A stretch of 64,000 nt of DNA from Acinetobacter tibetensis (GTDB lineage: Bacteria > Pseudomonadota > Gammaproteobacteria > Pseudomonadales > Moraxellaceae): NCBI RefSeq assembly GCF_023824315.1, contig NZ_CP098732.1, positions 62,001-126,000 of the forward strand, given 5' to 3'. This document shows, one piece after another, positions 18,977 through 28,806 of the stretch. Made by a program: the position numbers and the translations under genes. Numbering within the stretch: the first letter of the stretch is position 1; every line of letters begins with the position of its first letter. Under the pieces are notes generated by a model. It was not told the origin of the DNA and did not search any database. It saw only the letters and a program-made list of their open reading frames with translations.

Positions 18977-20281
18977 CTAGAGCAAATAATCGACCACAGC
19001 ACGAATAATCCCCAGTGCGAGACCAATAAAGGCCCCCACCACCACGCCGTTGACACGAATCATGTGCAGGTCGCCACCGACTTCATTTTCAATTTTACCA
19101 ATCATCTCGCGTGAGTCCCATTCATGAATGCGTTCGCTAATAAAACGAATCACTTTTTCACTGTATTGATCACTCAAATTCACCGCCAAACCACTCATGC
19201 GATCATTCAATAACTGGCGGACAGCCTGATTGGCAATGATGTTCTCTCCAACCTGTTGAATCGCCACGCGTAGATTGGCTGCAATACCTGAATCAGGCTG
19301 CATTAAATCGGCTTTGATGGCATCACATAAAATGACCACCGCACCGCGAATAAAATTCAGCACTTGAGGGCTATCCAGTAAGGCATCTTTACCCTGATTC
19401 AGGCGTTGGCTTGCTGCACTGTTCCGATCGGTTAATTGCAGCATCAGTTCTTGGGCAGTTTCTTCAATCTGTTGTCGCCAAGGATGCTCTGGATTGGCGA
19501 GCATGGATTCTACCCGTTCAATCAGTGAGTCAATGGTGCGTTGTTGCACATCAATCCCAATCCAACTGGCGCCTTTGGCCAATTTAGAGACTCCCAGTTC
19601 TTTAAACAGTTTTTGTGTGAGTTCACGGGTTTGCTCTGGATGGTGGATCATCCAGTCATGCACGACATCTAGACCACGTTGCAATACATCTTGGTGGAAG
19701 TCATTTTCAATCACGGCACGCAGCATTTCACTGGCCAGCATGTTGATATTGGTGTTGCGCACCCATTGCACGCTATTGTTTTGAATAAAGCGTCCAATCT
19801 GTTCTTGCCCAACAAAGTCAAAGATTTTCGGGACGGTTTGCTGAATCACTTGCGTCACTTGCGTGTTGTTATGCGGATTGGCTAACCATTGACCGACGGC
19901 CAGACTCAAGTCGATATTTTGAAGACTACGTTCGACCACTTGGGGAGAGAGAAAATTTTCCTGTACAAAACGCCCCATGGACTCGGCAATGCGGGCTTTG
20001 TTGCGGGGAATAATTTCGGTATGGTCAAGTAAGAACTTGGGAATTGGCATTTTGCCAAAAGGATTGCGAAACAGTACCGTAATGGCATACCAGTCTGCTA
20101 ATCCACCGACCATACCTGCTTCTGCGGACAACATGAGAATATGAATCAGCCAAGCGTATTCGGGCATGAATTTGGCGAGTACCATAAGGACAATCCATGT
20201 CATGACCGCCAGCAATAAAGCGATATTTGCGAAGCGTTTACTCCGTTGCAAGCTTTCAGAACTGGTGGTCGCTACAGGCAT
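18977..20281 (-). CDS. DUF445 membrane protein
   Basis: Membrane protein of 434 residues with helices at the N-terminus (about 20-55, containing the family segment GGLADWYAITVLFRNPFG just after) and one at the extreme C-terminus (GAFIGLALGIIRAVVDYLL, about 414-434). A long helical region lies between them. This end-anchored layout is characteristic of DUF445 (YjiN-like) proteins, whose function is not established. It starts 15 bases after the DUF4136 lipoprotein gene and is probably co-transcribed with it. Confidence 0.88.
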   Translation of the reverse strand: MPVATTSSESLQRSKRFANIALLLAVMTWIVLMVLAKFMPEYAWLIHILMLSAEAGMVGGLADWYAITVLFRNPFGKMPIPKFLLDHTEIIPRNKARIAESMGRFVQENFLSPQVVERSLQNIDLSLAVGQWLANPHNNTQVTQVIQQTVPKIFDFVGQEQIGRFIQNNSVQWVRNTNINMLASEMLRAVIENDFHQDVLQRGLDVVHDWMIHHPEQTRELTQKLFKELGVSKLAKGASWIGIDVQQRTIDSLIERVESMLANPEHPWRQQIEETAQELMLQLTDRNSAASQRLNQGKDALLDSPQVLNFIRGAVVILCDAIKADLMQPDSGIAANLRVAIQQVGENIIANQAVRQLLNDRMSGLAVNLSDQYSEKVIRFISERIHEWDSREMIGKIENEVGGDLHMIRVNGVVVGAFIGLALGIIRAVVDYLL

Positions 20282-20296
20282 AGAATGGTCCTAATT

Positions 20297-20875
20297 TTAT
20301 TTTTGGGTTGGAGCAGATACTTCGGGTTGTGGTTGAATGACCTCACCTGTAGAGGTCAGTCCGTATTTTTGCCCTAAAGATTTTAGAATAAGCATCGCAT
20401 CAAAAGCATCGCTTGGCACTTTATCCTTTTCTTTATAGCACTCAATCGTATACGAGACTTGTACAGGGTCAATATTTACCACCTGTGGTGTGTCGTAAAA
20501 TGGGTCTGGCCAATAGCCTGGATAGCGGCGGTAATTGCCACGTGGATAGTAACCATAAGGGTAGAAAGACGGTGAGCGATACACGATAGCCTGACGGGGT
20601 GGTTTATTGGTCAAATTACTGGGGTCATCTAGCACTTTAAAATAGCGAAAGCCATTTTTAAGCGTCGTTTGTGCTGCTTTGACCAAGGTAATTTCTTCCG
20701 CAACGCCATAGTTCATATTCGGGTCAGCTTCAAAACTAATCCGATAGGTTTGCGTGTTCATGGGGTAGGTATTAAACCGTCCCAATTGATCGAAGGTTCG
20801 AGGTTTAGAAGGCGTAGAGGCACAGCCCACCAGCGCGAGTGTGAGAAGAGTCAGGGCAATAAGCTTAGTTTTCAT
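20297..20875 (-). CDS. DUF4136 lipoprotein
   Basis: Envelope lipoprotein of 192 residues with a signal peptide and lipobox LALVGC (lipidated Cys18). The mature part fits DUF4136 (about 30-175), with an internal Tyr/Pro/Arg-rich stretch (FYPYGYYPRGNYRRYP). Residue 19 is Ala, so outer-membrane sorting is expected by the +2 rule. Function unknown. It is upstream of the DUF445 gene on the same strand. Confidence 0.82.
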   Translation of the reverse strand: MKTKLIALTLLTLALVGCASTPSKPRTFDQLGRFNTYPMNTQTYRISFEADPNMNYGVAEEITLVKAAQTTLKNGFRYFKVLDDPSNLTNKPPRQAIVYRSPSFYPYGYYPRGNYRRYPGYWPDPFYDTPQVVNIDPVQVSYTIECYKEKDKVPSDAFDAMLILKSLGQKYGLTSTGEVIQPQPEVSAPTQK

Positions 20876-20933
20876 GTTTATACTCCGCAGACTGCTGATG
20901 AAATAGGGGAGAAAGAAGACACATCGCTCAGGG

Positions 20934-21473
20934 TTAAAAATGGCTATTGGGTTGTGTCAAAAATTCTAATTCTTCAGCGCTAGATGATCGTCCTAGAATC
21001 TGATTTCGGTGTGGATAGCGTCCAAATCGGTCAATAATAGCTTTATGTTGTCGTTCAAATTCTAAGGCAATCGGATGTCCCAGTTGTTCAAATAATTTTA
21101 ACCCAAATTCATGTACACGTTGCGACTCACTGTGCATAAAAGGCATATATAAGAAATAACGATGTTCTGGGCTAAGTTCTAAGTCATGTTGACCTAAAAT
21201 GGCTTCTTGTGCCAACCCGAGCGCAAGTCCATCGTGTGCAAAGGCCTGTGCTTGATCACGAAATAAATTACGGGAAAATTGATCCAGAATAATCACTTCG
21301 GCAAGACGCCCTTCAGGCTGCTGGCGCCATTCCCACAGTTCAGCTAAAGCAGCTTGCTGATGTATCTGAGCAAACTTTTCTGCTAACATTTGATCAAATT
21401 CGCTACTTTTGGCAAACCAGTTTGGTTGAGTTTCAGGGGCAAACCAAAAGCTTAAAATATCCTGATAATTCAT
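20934..21473 (-). CDS. DUF924 family protein
   Basis: Soluble all-helical protein of 179 residues. The family hallmarks are ILSFWFAPETQPNWFAKS at the N-terminus, VIILDQFSRNLFR and the YLPFMHSE-like segment (here YMPFMHSESQRVHE). DUF924 proteins have a TPR-like fold and no assigned biochemical role. It lies 58 bases upstream of the DUF4136 gene on the same strand. Confidence 0.88.
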   Translation of the reverse strand: MNYQDILSFWFAPETQPNWFAKSSEFDQMLAEKFAQIHQQAALAELWEWRQQPEGRLAEVIILDQFSRNLFRDQAQAFAHDGLALGLAQEAILGQHDLELSPEHRYFLYMPFMHSESQRVHEFGLKLFEQLGHPIALEFERQHKAIIDRFGRYPHRNQILGRSSSAEELEFLTQPNSHF

Positions 21474-21783
21474 TTTTATTACAGATCCTTAGCACTTATT
21501 CTTCCATAAAATCATATTTTTTGGGTGTCTTATAGAGTAACTTTGTGATAAAAAATTGCCGCAATAGGTATACTTTTTAAGAAATTTTTATATTGACCCG
21601 TTGAACATAAGCGATGTTACCCATATTAATGCTACTGATCTGATTTATTGGATCTTTTCGACAGAAGCAGCAAATGCTGTGAATCTGTTTAAAAAATAGA
21701 CAGCATATTATGTGGCGGCATCAAATCACAGTAGACTGATATAAACTGATGATTTTATTTTAGTAGTTCTTCCAAAAAGCGAG
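21474..21783. other. Divergent intergenic region, no gene seen
   Basis: 310 bases separating the DUF924 gene from gshA. It is AT-rich and must hold promoters for both directions. I see several TTGA-like hexamers but no pair with good spacing, no strong hairpin and no coding frame. Confidence 0.4.
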
Positions 21784-23367
21784 ATGATAATGAATCAACC
21801 CGAATCGACCTCTCAAGCTGTACTTCCGACTTGGGTGGATTCTTCGCTGTTACAAGGGATGTTGCGTGGTGTAGAACGTGAAAGTTTGCGGATGCAAAGC
21901 AATGGTTTTTTATCGCAGGCCGATCATCCTAAAGCGTTGGGATCGGCATTGACCCATCCGCATATCACCACCGATTATTCAGAAGCCTTGATGGAGTTTA
22001 TTACCCCTCCACAAGACAGTATTGCCAAAACCTTGTCTTATTTGACCGATATTCATGCTGTGGTGCATCGTCACTTAGAGAACGAAGAAAAACTTTGGCC
22101 TTTGTCGATGCCCTGTATGTTAGACAGTGAGGAAGACAATATTCGTTTGGCACAATATGGCAGTTCTAATATTGGCCGTTTCAAGACCTTATACCGTCAC
22201 GGTTTAGGCATTCGTTATGGTCGCCGTATGCAGACCATTTCTGGGGTACATTATAATTTATCCTTCCCCGACAGCTTATTTAGTGCATTACAACAACAAG
22301 AAACCGATGCTCATTTACGCCAACTGTCTGCACAAGATTACCGTAGCCATCGCTATTTTGGCTTAATTCGCAATTTTATTCGTTTAACGCCGTTGGTGAT
22401 GTTTTTGTTGGGTGCGAGCCCGTCAGTGTGTAAGTGTTTTATGACGGGGCGTGAGCATCATTTGCTGCCGTTGTTAAAAGGGACGTTATATTTGCCTTAT
22501 GCCACTGCTTTGCGCATGGGACGTTTTGGTTATCAGAATTCAGCGCAGAAGCAACTCGGCATTCACTATAATGACATTCAGGGCTATTTAGACGGTTTAC
22601 AAAAAGCGGTCAAAACTCCGTATGCAGACTTTAGCCGTTTAGGGTTAAATGATGCGCAAGGTGAGCCAACCCAAATTAATGACCATGTCCTGCAAATTGA
22701 AAATGAGTACTACAGTCTGGTGCGACCAAAGCAGGTGCCTCAAGCGGGTGAAACGCCTTCAGACGCTTTAGCGAATCGTGGCGTGGGCTATGTCGAGCTA
22801 CGTGCGGTGGATGTGAATCCGTATAGTCCGATTGGGATTGATGAAAGCAGCGCAGGTTTTCTGGAAGTCTTGGCATTGTATTGTCTATTACAAGACAGTC
22901 CTGCGCTGTTAGATGCTGAGCAAGAGCAGATTGAACAGAATCAGGCTGAAGTGGTCAATCGGGGGCGTGCACCGAATGCACATATTGTGGAAGATGGACA
23001 GGATTACCAGATTGAAGCTTGGTGTCAAAAACATCTTGATGCGATGCAGCCCTTCGCAGAATTGCTGGATCAAGCCAATACCACGCAGTTGTATGTCCAA
23101 GCTTTACAACTGATGCAACAACGTATTGATGAGGTCGATCATACGCTCTCAGCACAAGTGATCGCAGATACCCTGACACATGGTGGAACGTGGAATTTTG
23201 GTAGCGTGATGGCTCAACAACATGCGGCAGTGTATGAACAGCATCAATTAAACCCTGAAACACAGGCCTATTTTGATGAACTGGCACAAACATCGCTACA
23301 ACAGCAACAACAACTTGAACAAGATACTGACATCAGTTTTGACGAATATCTTGCACATTATCGATAA
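21784..23367 (+). CDS. gshA: Glutamate-cysteine ligase
   Basis: First step of glutathione synthesis: ATP-dependent gamma-glutamylcysteine formation. The protein is 527 residues, the usual length of the proteobacterial GshA type. The characteristic segments are GVERESLRM (ATP/glutamate site), the DYSEALMEFITPP region, GVHYNLSF and RGVGYVELRAVDVNPYSPIGI. ATG-ATA-ATG offers two starts six bases apart. dsbB follows 18 bases later in a likely operon. gshB lies 26 kb away. Confidence 0.95.
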   Translation: MIMNQPESTSQAVLPTWVDSSLLQGMLRGVERESLRMQSNGFLSQADHPKALGSALTHPHITTDYSEALMEFITPPQDSIAKTLSYLTDIHAVVHRHLENEEKLWPLSMPCMLDSEEDNIRLAQYGSSNIGRFKTLYRHGLGIRYGRRMQTISGVHYNLSFPDSLFSALQQQETDAHLRQLSAQDYRSHRYFGLIRNFIRLTPLVMFLLGASPSVCKCFMTGREHHLLPLLKGTLYLPYATALRMGRFGYQNSAQKQLGIHYNDIQGYLDGLQKAVKTPYADFSRLGLNDAQGEPTQINDHVLQIENEYYSLVRPKQVPQAGETPSDALANRGVGYVELRAVDVNPYSPIGIDESSAGFLEVLALYCLLQDSPALLDAEQEQIEQNQAEVVNRGRAPNAHIVEDGQDYQIEAWCQKHLDAMQPFAELLDQANTTQLYVQALQLMQQRIDEVDHTLSAQVIADTLTHGGTWNFGSVMAQQHAAVYEQHQLNPETQAYFDELAQTSLQQQQQLEQDTDISFDEYLAHYR

Positions 23368-23385
23368 AAATTAAGAGGTTTGACC

Positions 23386-23901
23386 ATGCAATGGAGTTTT
23401 CGCTTCGTGAGCGGGTTTTTAGTGATTGCCAGTATTGTGGGTATGGCGTTTGCGCTGTATCTCGAACATGTCCAAGGTTTGTCTCCATGCCCATTGTGCG
23501 TCTTTCAGCGTGTGGGTTTAATGGGGTTGGGCTTTATTTCCCTGATTGCGTTGATTCATAATCCAAAGTCTACGGTAGGAAAACGCATTTATGCCTTACT
23601 GGGTAGCTTGTCTATCTTATGGTCGGCAGGTGTTGCAGCACGCCATGTTTGGTTACAGAATTTGCCGCCCGATCAGGTGCCGAGCTGTGGTCCAGGATTA
23701 AATTATCTGATTGATGCTTTGCCGTTAAAAAGCGTGTTGGCACAAGTGCTCACAGGTTCAGGCGAGTGTGCAGTAATTGACTGGACATTCTTGGGACAGT
23801 CTTTGCCTGTATGGTCATTGTTATTTTTCGTGGTCTTGGCTGTGGTGAGCCTGTGGCAATTGGTGCGCCGTTATCCAACTGCAGCGAAAGCTAAAAAATA
23901 A
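23386..23901 (+). CDS. dsbB: Disulfide bond formation protein B
   Basis: Inner-membrane quinone reductase that reoxidises DsbA. It has 171 residues from the ATG at 23386, which has AGAGG eight bases upstream; a TTG two codons earlier is less likely. There are four transmembrane helices. The first periplasmic pair is Cys35-Cys38 (CPLC) and the second is Cys101/Cys128, separated by the usual loop. It ends at an intrinsic terminator shared with the convergent hydrolase gene. Confidence 0.94.
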   Translation: MQWSFRFVSGFLVIASIVGMAFALYLEHVQGLSPCPLCVFQRVGLMGLGFISLIALIHNPKSTVGKRIYALLGSLSILWSAGVAARHVWLQNLPPDQVPSCGPGLNYLIDALPLKSVLAQVLTGSGECAVIDWTFLGQSLPVWSLLFFVVLAVVSLWQLVRRYPTAAKAKK

Positions 23902-23925
23902 TAGCGACTTTGTTCAATAGGGATC

Positions 23926-23953
23926 AAAAAGCCAACAGTTGTTGGCTTTTTTC
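23926..23953. terminator. Bidirectional intrinsic terminator
   Basis: AAAAAGCCAAC / GTTGGCTTTTT around a 4-nt AGTT loop between convergent dsbB and the hydrolase gene. Confidence 0.88.
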
Positions 23954-23961
23954 ATGTGGCA

Positions 23962-25293
23962 TCAGGTCAGGGCAATACCTTCCAAATCATCTAAACCAAT
24001 CATATATTCATGCGCATGCAGTTGATGATGTTGTGCTTTTTCAGGATAGAACCAATGCACAATTTGTTCAGCTACGCTGGAGTGGTATTGAATTTCTAAA
24101 TGATTCAGACCGTAAAAAATGGCTTTATGTGATTCGGGTAATTTCAATTGAAAACGTGGATTGGGATGTTCGCCTAAAGCACTTTTTACACTGACCAAAT
24201 AATCGCCAATTACTTTTAAGGTTTTGTTTTTACGGTGCTCAAATTCGAGTGTGCCTGCGACCAAATAAGTATTGATATGCGAAGGTAGGGGAGCAGGTTT
24301 TCGGTTATCGTCAAAGAAACCAATCCGTGCTTCGTTATGCTCCCAATCGTCATCACGGACACTGCCGTAACGTAAATCTAAAATGCCATTACTGCGAATA
24401 TTGACCAGATGCCCGACCAATTTCACAATCGGAAAGCGCCCCAGTTTTTCTTGAACCGCAAAACCAAATCGTTCCAGTGCTGCACCATGATGTGGTGAAC
24501 CTAGACAGACCAAGTTTTCGACCATGTGCAGCCATTGATGCAGATTTTGTTTACCATAGAACAAGGCACTGCGTGCAACCAGTCCGCCCATACTATGCCC
24601 AATAATATCAATACTGGTAATGCGTGGGTTACGCTGAATCAGATCTTCTAAGGTATTGGCGAGGCTGCGTCCATTGGCTGAAATACGACGTCCTGTGTTG
24701 TAGTTTAAGTACAACATGGTGTTGTGGTCCCGTTGCGCCAGCAGTTTTTCGCCAAAACCCCCATTATTACGGTTGGTCCAGTCAAGATGGTTCATACACA
24801 GACCATGCACAAAAATTACCACCCGACCCGATAAATCGCCACGTTGGATTTCACCGTAGTGATCATAGAGCACCATCGGCAGTGCCATTGGATTGTGATA
24901 TTTCAGCAAATAGTCACCCAATACGCCATTCACCGCACCGACTAAAAAATGCAGAGTCGGAGTAAGCGGTTTTTCATGCAGTTTTGGGTATTTTTCTATA
25001 ATTTGGCGTAGGCCTGGCGCTAAAAGATAATGTCCATAATTTTCTAATACACTCATGCTTAAGCGGTTAAATCGAGCAATTTGTGGGTGATTTTGCAAAT
25101 TTTTGAATTCTTGCTCATCAAGACCAAAAATACTTGAGAAAATTTCCCGCTGAATGGTACGCATAAAATCTTGCACCACATTATTGAGTGGCGTACTGAG
25201 TAATTGGGCCAGACCTTCCAGTAAATCTGCTTGGCTGGGAGGTGTCCGATCCCATTTACAATAAGTTTCATGCAGCGGTGTTAAACTCGGCAT
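23962..25293 (-). CDS. Alpha/beta hydrolase (lipase/esterase family)
   Basis: Protein of 443 residues with an N-terminal helical region (to about 150) and an alpha/beta hydrolase domain. The oxyanion motif is VHGLCMNHLDW (162-172) and nucleophile Ser234 sits in GHSMGGL. The LGSPHHG motif after it is typical of triacylglycerol-lipase-like and PGAP1-like esterases. There is no signal peptide, so it is cytoplasmic or membrane-associated. The physiological substrate is unknown. Confidence 0.85.
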   Translation of the reverse strand: MPSLTPLHETYCKWDRTPPSQADLLEGLAQLLSTPLNNVVQDFMRTIQREIFSSIFGLDEQEFKNLQNHPQIARFNRLSMSVLENYGHYLLAPGLRQIIEKYPKLHEKPLTPTLHFLVGAVNGVLGDYLLKYHNPMALPMVLYDHYGEIQRGDLSGRVVIFVHGLCMNHLDWTNRNNGGFGEKLLAQRDHNTMLYLNYNTGRRISANGRSLANTLEDLIQRNPRITSIDIIGHSMGGLVARSALFYGKQNLHQWLHMVENLVCLGSPHHGAALERFGFAVQEKLGRFPIVKLVGHLVNIRSNGILDLRYGSVRDDDWEHNEARIGFFDDNRKPAPLPSHINTYLVAGTLEFEHRKNKTLKVIGDYLVSVKSALGEHPNPRFQLKLPESHKAIFYGLNHLEIQYHSSVAEQIVHWFYPEKAQHHQLHAHEYMIGLDDLEGIALT

Positions 25294-25536
25294 TTGTTGT
25301 TATCCTTGATGCTTTGTTTGTCTCATCTCAACGCTTTCATTTTGATTAAGATAGAGGTATAACTTTTTTCAGTTTTCATCATATCGAGAACAACTCGAAT
25401 AATTTTAAAATACCGATGAAGATCATGAAATAGGGCTTATTTTGTCTAACAATTTGAGCCTTTCGACGAATTTAGAATAATCCTGCGTCAGAATGATGAA
25501 AAATGGATGAAGGGATAAGCTACGTAACCAGAAAAT

Positions 25537-26121
25537 ATGAATATTGTTTATATCCACGGCTTTCAAAGTGGTCCAAAATCAATCAAAGCACAGCAGCTAC
25601 AACAGTATTGTGCACAAGATGATACATTGGCTATCCATGTGCCCGACTTAAATATGCCACCTGAGCAAGCCCTACAAGTGTTACAAGATTTGGTACTTGC
25701 CCATCAGGATGTCGCTTTGGTAGGCAGTAGTCTGGGAGGCTTCTATGCGACACAATTGGTCGCAAGGCATGCGCTGCCTGCTGTTTTGATTAATCCAGCT
25801 ATGCGACCATGGCAATTGTTTCGTGAGTTATTTGGGCAACAGCAACTTCCCTATCAGGTTAATCCTGCATGGACCTTGGATGAGGCACAATTGGACTATT
25901 TAGAGCAGATTGCAGTGCCAAATGTTCAGCAAGCAGACAAAGTGCTGGTGTTATTACAACAAGGCGACGATGTTTTAGATTATCGTGAAGCGGAACGTTA
26001 TTATGCGTCGCAGCAACCGCGAGCTTTGGTCATGACCGAAGCGCATGGCAACCATGCCATGGATGATTTTGCTGCTAAAATCCCCATGATTTTACAATTT
26101 TTTTCGTCTTCCAGATTATAA
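25537..26121 (+). CDS. yqiA: YqiA-like esterase
   Basis: Small alpha/beta hydrolase of 194 residues. HGFQSGPKS forms the oxyanion strand, Ser65 lies in GSSLGGFYA, the acid is probably Asp in QQGDDVLDY, and His is in AHGNHAMDDF. Length and motifs fit the YqiA family of acyl-CoA/short-chain esterases. As in E. coli, it sits directly upstream of parE (14-base gap), which supports the assignment and an operon. Confidence 0.9.
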   Translation: MNIVYIHGFQSGPKSIKAQQLQQYCAQDDTLAIHVPDLNMPPEQALQVLQDLVLAHQDVALVGSSLGGFYATQLVARHALPAVLINPAMRPWQLFRELFGQQQLPYQVNPAWTLDEAQLDYLEQIAVPNVQQADKVLVLLQQGDDVLDYREAERYYASQQPRALVMTEAHGNHAMDDFAAKIPMILQFFSSSRL

Positions 26122-26135
26122 GGAAATCGTACAAC

Positions 26136-28016
26136 GTGTCTCAATATACCGCTCAATCGCTTGAAGTTTTATCTGGTTTGGACCCTGTCCGTCGTCGTCC
26201 CGGAATGTATACCGATACGTCTCGTCCGAACCATTTGGCTCAGGAAGTCATTGATAATGCGGTGGACGAAGCACTGGCGGGGCATGCCAATAAAATTACG
26301 GTGACGGTATATAAAGATGGCTCCTTGGCTGTTGCGGACAATGGCCGTGGAATGCCCGTGGATATTCATCCTGAATATGGGCAAAGCGGGATTGAAATTA
26401 TTTTAACCAAATTGCATGCAGGCGGAAAATTCAGTACCGATAACTACCAGTTTTCTGGAGGGTTACATGGTGTAGGCATTTCTGTCGTGAACGCTTTATC
26501 GACCCGTGTCGAAGTGGAAGTTCAGCGTCAAGGTAACCTCTACCAAATGGCATTCGAGCAGGGTGAACCTGTTGCACCTTTGACGGTGTTAGAGGGCAAA
26601 GCCCCGAAACGGGCCACAGGGACCTTGGTGCATTTTTGGCCAGAAACGAAATATTTTGATTCTCCTAAATTTGCCCTTAAAGCGCTGAAACATAATTTAA
26701 AAGCCAAGGCGGTTTTAGCGGCAGGGCTACAGATTATTTATGTCGATGAAATCAACGACGAAAAAATCGAATGGCAATTTGAAAATGGTTTGGTCGATTA
26801 TTTAATGGACGAACTGGAAGACCGTGAAATTGTGCCTGCACCTGCATTTGTCGCTACTGGGGATGCTGAACGTGCCAGTGCAGAATTTGCCATTTGCTGG
26901 AATGCAGAAGGTGGTGAGCAAATTCAGGAAAGCTATGTCAACTTGATTCCAACGGCGCAAGGCGGAACGCATGTCAACGGCTTGCGTTCAGGGGTCACCG
27001 ATGCTTTACGTGAGTTCTGTGAGCTACGTAACCTATTGCCGCGTAACTTGAAACTGTCTGCAGAAGATGTTTGGGATGGCGTGAACTATATTTTGTCGCT
27101 GAAATTCCAAGAACCGCAATTTTCAGGACAAACCAAAGAGCGACTTTCCAGTCGTGAAGCTGCGGGTATTGTACAAAATATTGCTAAGGATGCTTTTGCA
27201 TTGTGGTTGAACCAGCATTCTGAAATTGCTATGCAACTGGCAGAAATGGCGATTTCCAAAGCCGGTCGTCGTTTAAAAGCTGCGAAAAAAGTGGAACGTA
27301 AGAGAATCGTATCGGGACCTGCTTTGCCGGGTAAATTGGCGGATTGCGTCGGGCAAACCCGAGAAGATTCAGAACTGTTTATTGTGGAAGGAGATTCTGC
27401 GGGCGGTTCAGCCAAACAGGCACGGGATAAAAATTTCCAAGCCATCATGCCAATTCGCGGCAAGATTTTAAATACTTGGGAGGTCTCTTCCGATGAGGTG
27501 CTTGCTTCCCAAGAAGTGCATGATATCGCGATTGCGATCGGGGTTGATCCAGGCAGCGATGATTTATCCGAATTGCGTTACGGCAAGATTTGTATCTTGG
27601 CGGATGCCGATTCAGATGGTCTGCACATTGCCACACTGTTGTGTGCGCTGTTTGTGAAACATTTCCTCACCTTGGTTGAAGAAGGACATTTATATGTGGC
27701 GATGCCACCTTTGTTCCGTATCGATGACGGCAAAGACGTGCATTATGCCTTGGATGAAGAAGAACTCGAGTCAATTCTGAAAAAAGCCAAAACCAAAAAT
27801 CCGCAAATTACTCGCTTTAAAGGCTTGGGTGAGATGAATGCCAGCCAATTGCGTGAAACGACAATGGACCCGAACACCCGTCGTCTGGTGCAATTAGATT
27901 TGGACGATAGTCATTTAACCACGAGTTTGTTGGATAAGTTGTTGGCCAAGAAGCGTTCGGGTGACCGTAAGCAGTGGTTAGAACAAAAGGGCAATCTGGC
28001 GGATATTGCAGTCTGA
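26136..28016 (+). CDS. parE: DNA topoisomerase IV subunit B
   Basis: ATPase subunit of the chromosome-decatenating topoisomerase. The 626-residue protein starts at a GTG with AAGGA upstream. The GHKL ATPase domain has EVIDNAVDEA, DNGRGMPVD and the GLHGVGISVVNALS lid. The TOPRIM metal site comprises EGDSAGGSAKQ and DADSDGLHI, and the C-terminal PLFRI and RFKGLGEMN motifs are present. The length fits ParE rather than the longer GyrB. It forms an operon with yqiA; parC is not in this window. Confidence 0.95.
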   Translation: MSQYTAQSLEVLSGLDPVRRRPGMYTDTSRPNHLAQEVIDNAVDEALAGHANKITVTVYKDGSLAVADNGRGMPVDIHPEYGQSGIEIILTKLHAGGKFSTDNYQFSGGLHGVGISVVNALSTRVEVEVQRQGNLYQMAFEQGEPVAPLTVLEGKAPKRATGTLVHFWPETKYFDSPKFALKALKHNLKAKAVLAAGLQIIYVDEINDEKIEWQFENGLVDYLMDELEDREIVPAPAFVATGDAERASAEFAICWNAEGGEQIQESYVNLIPTAQGGTHVNGLRSGVTDALREFCELRNLLPRNLKLSAEDVWDGVNYILSLKFQEPQFSGQTKERLSSREAAGIVQNIAKDAFALWLNQHSEIAMQLAEMAISKAGRRLKAAKKVERKRIVSGPALPGKLADCVGQTREDSELFIVEGDSAGGSAKQARDKNFQAIMPIRGKILNTWEVSSDEVLASQEVHDIAIAIGVDPGSDDLSELRYGKICILADADSDGLHIATLLCALFVKHFLTLVEEGHLYVAMPPLFRIDDGKDVHYALDEEELESILKKAKTKNPQITRFKGLGEMNASQLRETTMDPNTRRLVQLDLDDSHLTTSLLDKLLAKKRSGDRKQWLEQKGNLADIAV

Positions 28017-28049
28017 TGAGAAAGTACTTCACCCGATGATATTCAGCAA

Positions 28050-28571
28050 ATGCGTAACAAGGGCTATGATCTGGTCACAATTGTAGAAGCTGAAGAACTC
28101 TTGCCACGCTGGCAAGAGTTAGACCAAGTGAAACAAAAGATTTGTAGTGCTTTTGCTGGAGTCACCTTACAAGAGGGTATTGGCTTGTATGAGGCACAAG
28201 GGATAGATGATTATGCCAGCCAAGCAGAGTGCTTGGCTTATCGTGCTAAAGATGAAAAATTGAATTGGAAAAATATCTCGATTGATGATTTGAATCACTG
28301 TCACAGCAGCCTATCTTTTTTTGATGCTCAGGGCATGTTGTTTCATTTGCCTGCCTTTTTATTGGCAAGTTTAAATGATGAGTATAGATTTGACTTAATT
28401 TTTACGCTAACACGACTAGGTCCTCATACGGACAGAAAATTCAGCTTATTCAATGCTAAACAGCGCTCTGCTGTCAGATCTTATCTTTTGTTCTTACTGG
28501 ATGAACCCGATGAGGTTTATCACTATCCAGATATCTTGGAAGCTTTAGAACAATATTGGCAAGAAAAGTGA
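28050..28571 (+). CDS. DUF6714 family protein
   Basis: Soluble protein of 173 residues, function unknown. The family signature is visible as FDAQGMLFHLPAFLLASL (about 92-109) followed by FTLTRL and a C-terminal DEPDEVYHYPDI segment, matching DUF6714. The start is the ATG at 28050, with no clear ribosome binding site. It is 33 bases after parE and could be translated from the parE transcript. Confidence 0.7.
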   Translation: MRNKGYDLVTIVEAEELLPRWQELDQVKQKICSAFAGVTLQEGIGLYEAQGIDDYASQAECLAYRAKDEKLNWKNISIDDLNHCHSSLSFFDAQGMLFHLPAFLLASLNDEYRFDLIFTLTRLGPHTDRKFSLFNAKQRSAVRSYLLFLLDEPDEVYHYPDILEALEQYWQEK

Positions 28572-28806
28572 ACCTATTTTAAAAATCAAAATCATTTCTT
28601 TATCAACAAATCCTATGATGGAAAGATGGATAAATTTTCATCATTTTAGGTCGGCAAGCATTTTTGTATGCAATGATGTATACAAGATTAATAAATTAAA
28701 TTTTAAAAATTAATATCATAAAAACAATACATTAAGCAACTATCAATGGGGATTGAATACTCAGGGCGGACGTAACCAAAAACATAAAATGCTTGGAGCA
28801 TTGAAG
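28572..28806. other. AT-rich leader of a decayed operon
   Basis: 235 bases with no gene. The right end keeps a ribosome-binding-like TTGGAG ahead of the relict urtA start codon at 28807, so this was probably the urt promoter and leader region. Confidence 0.4.
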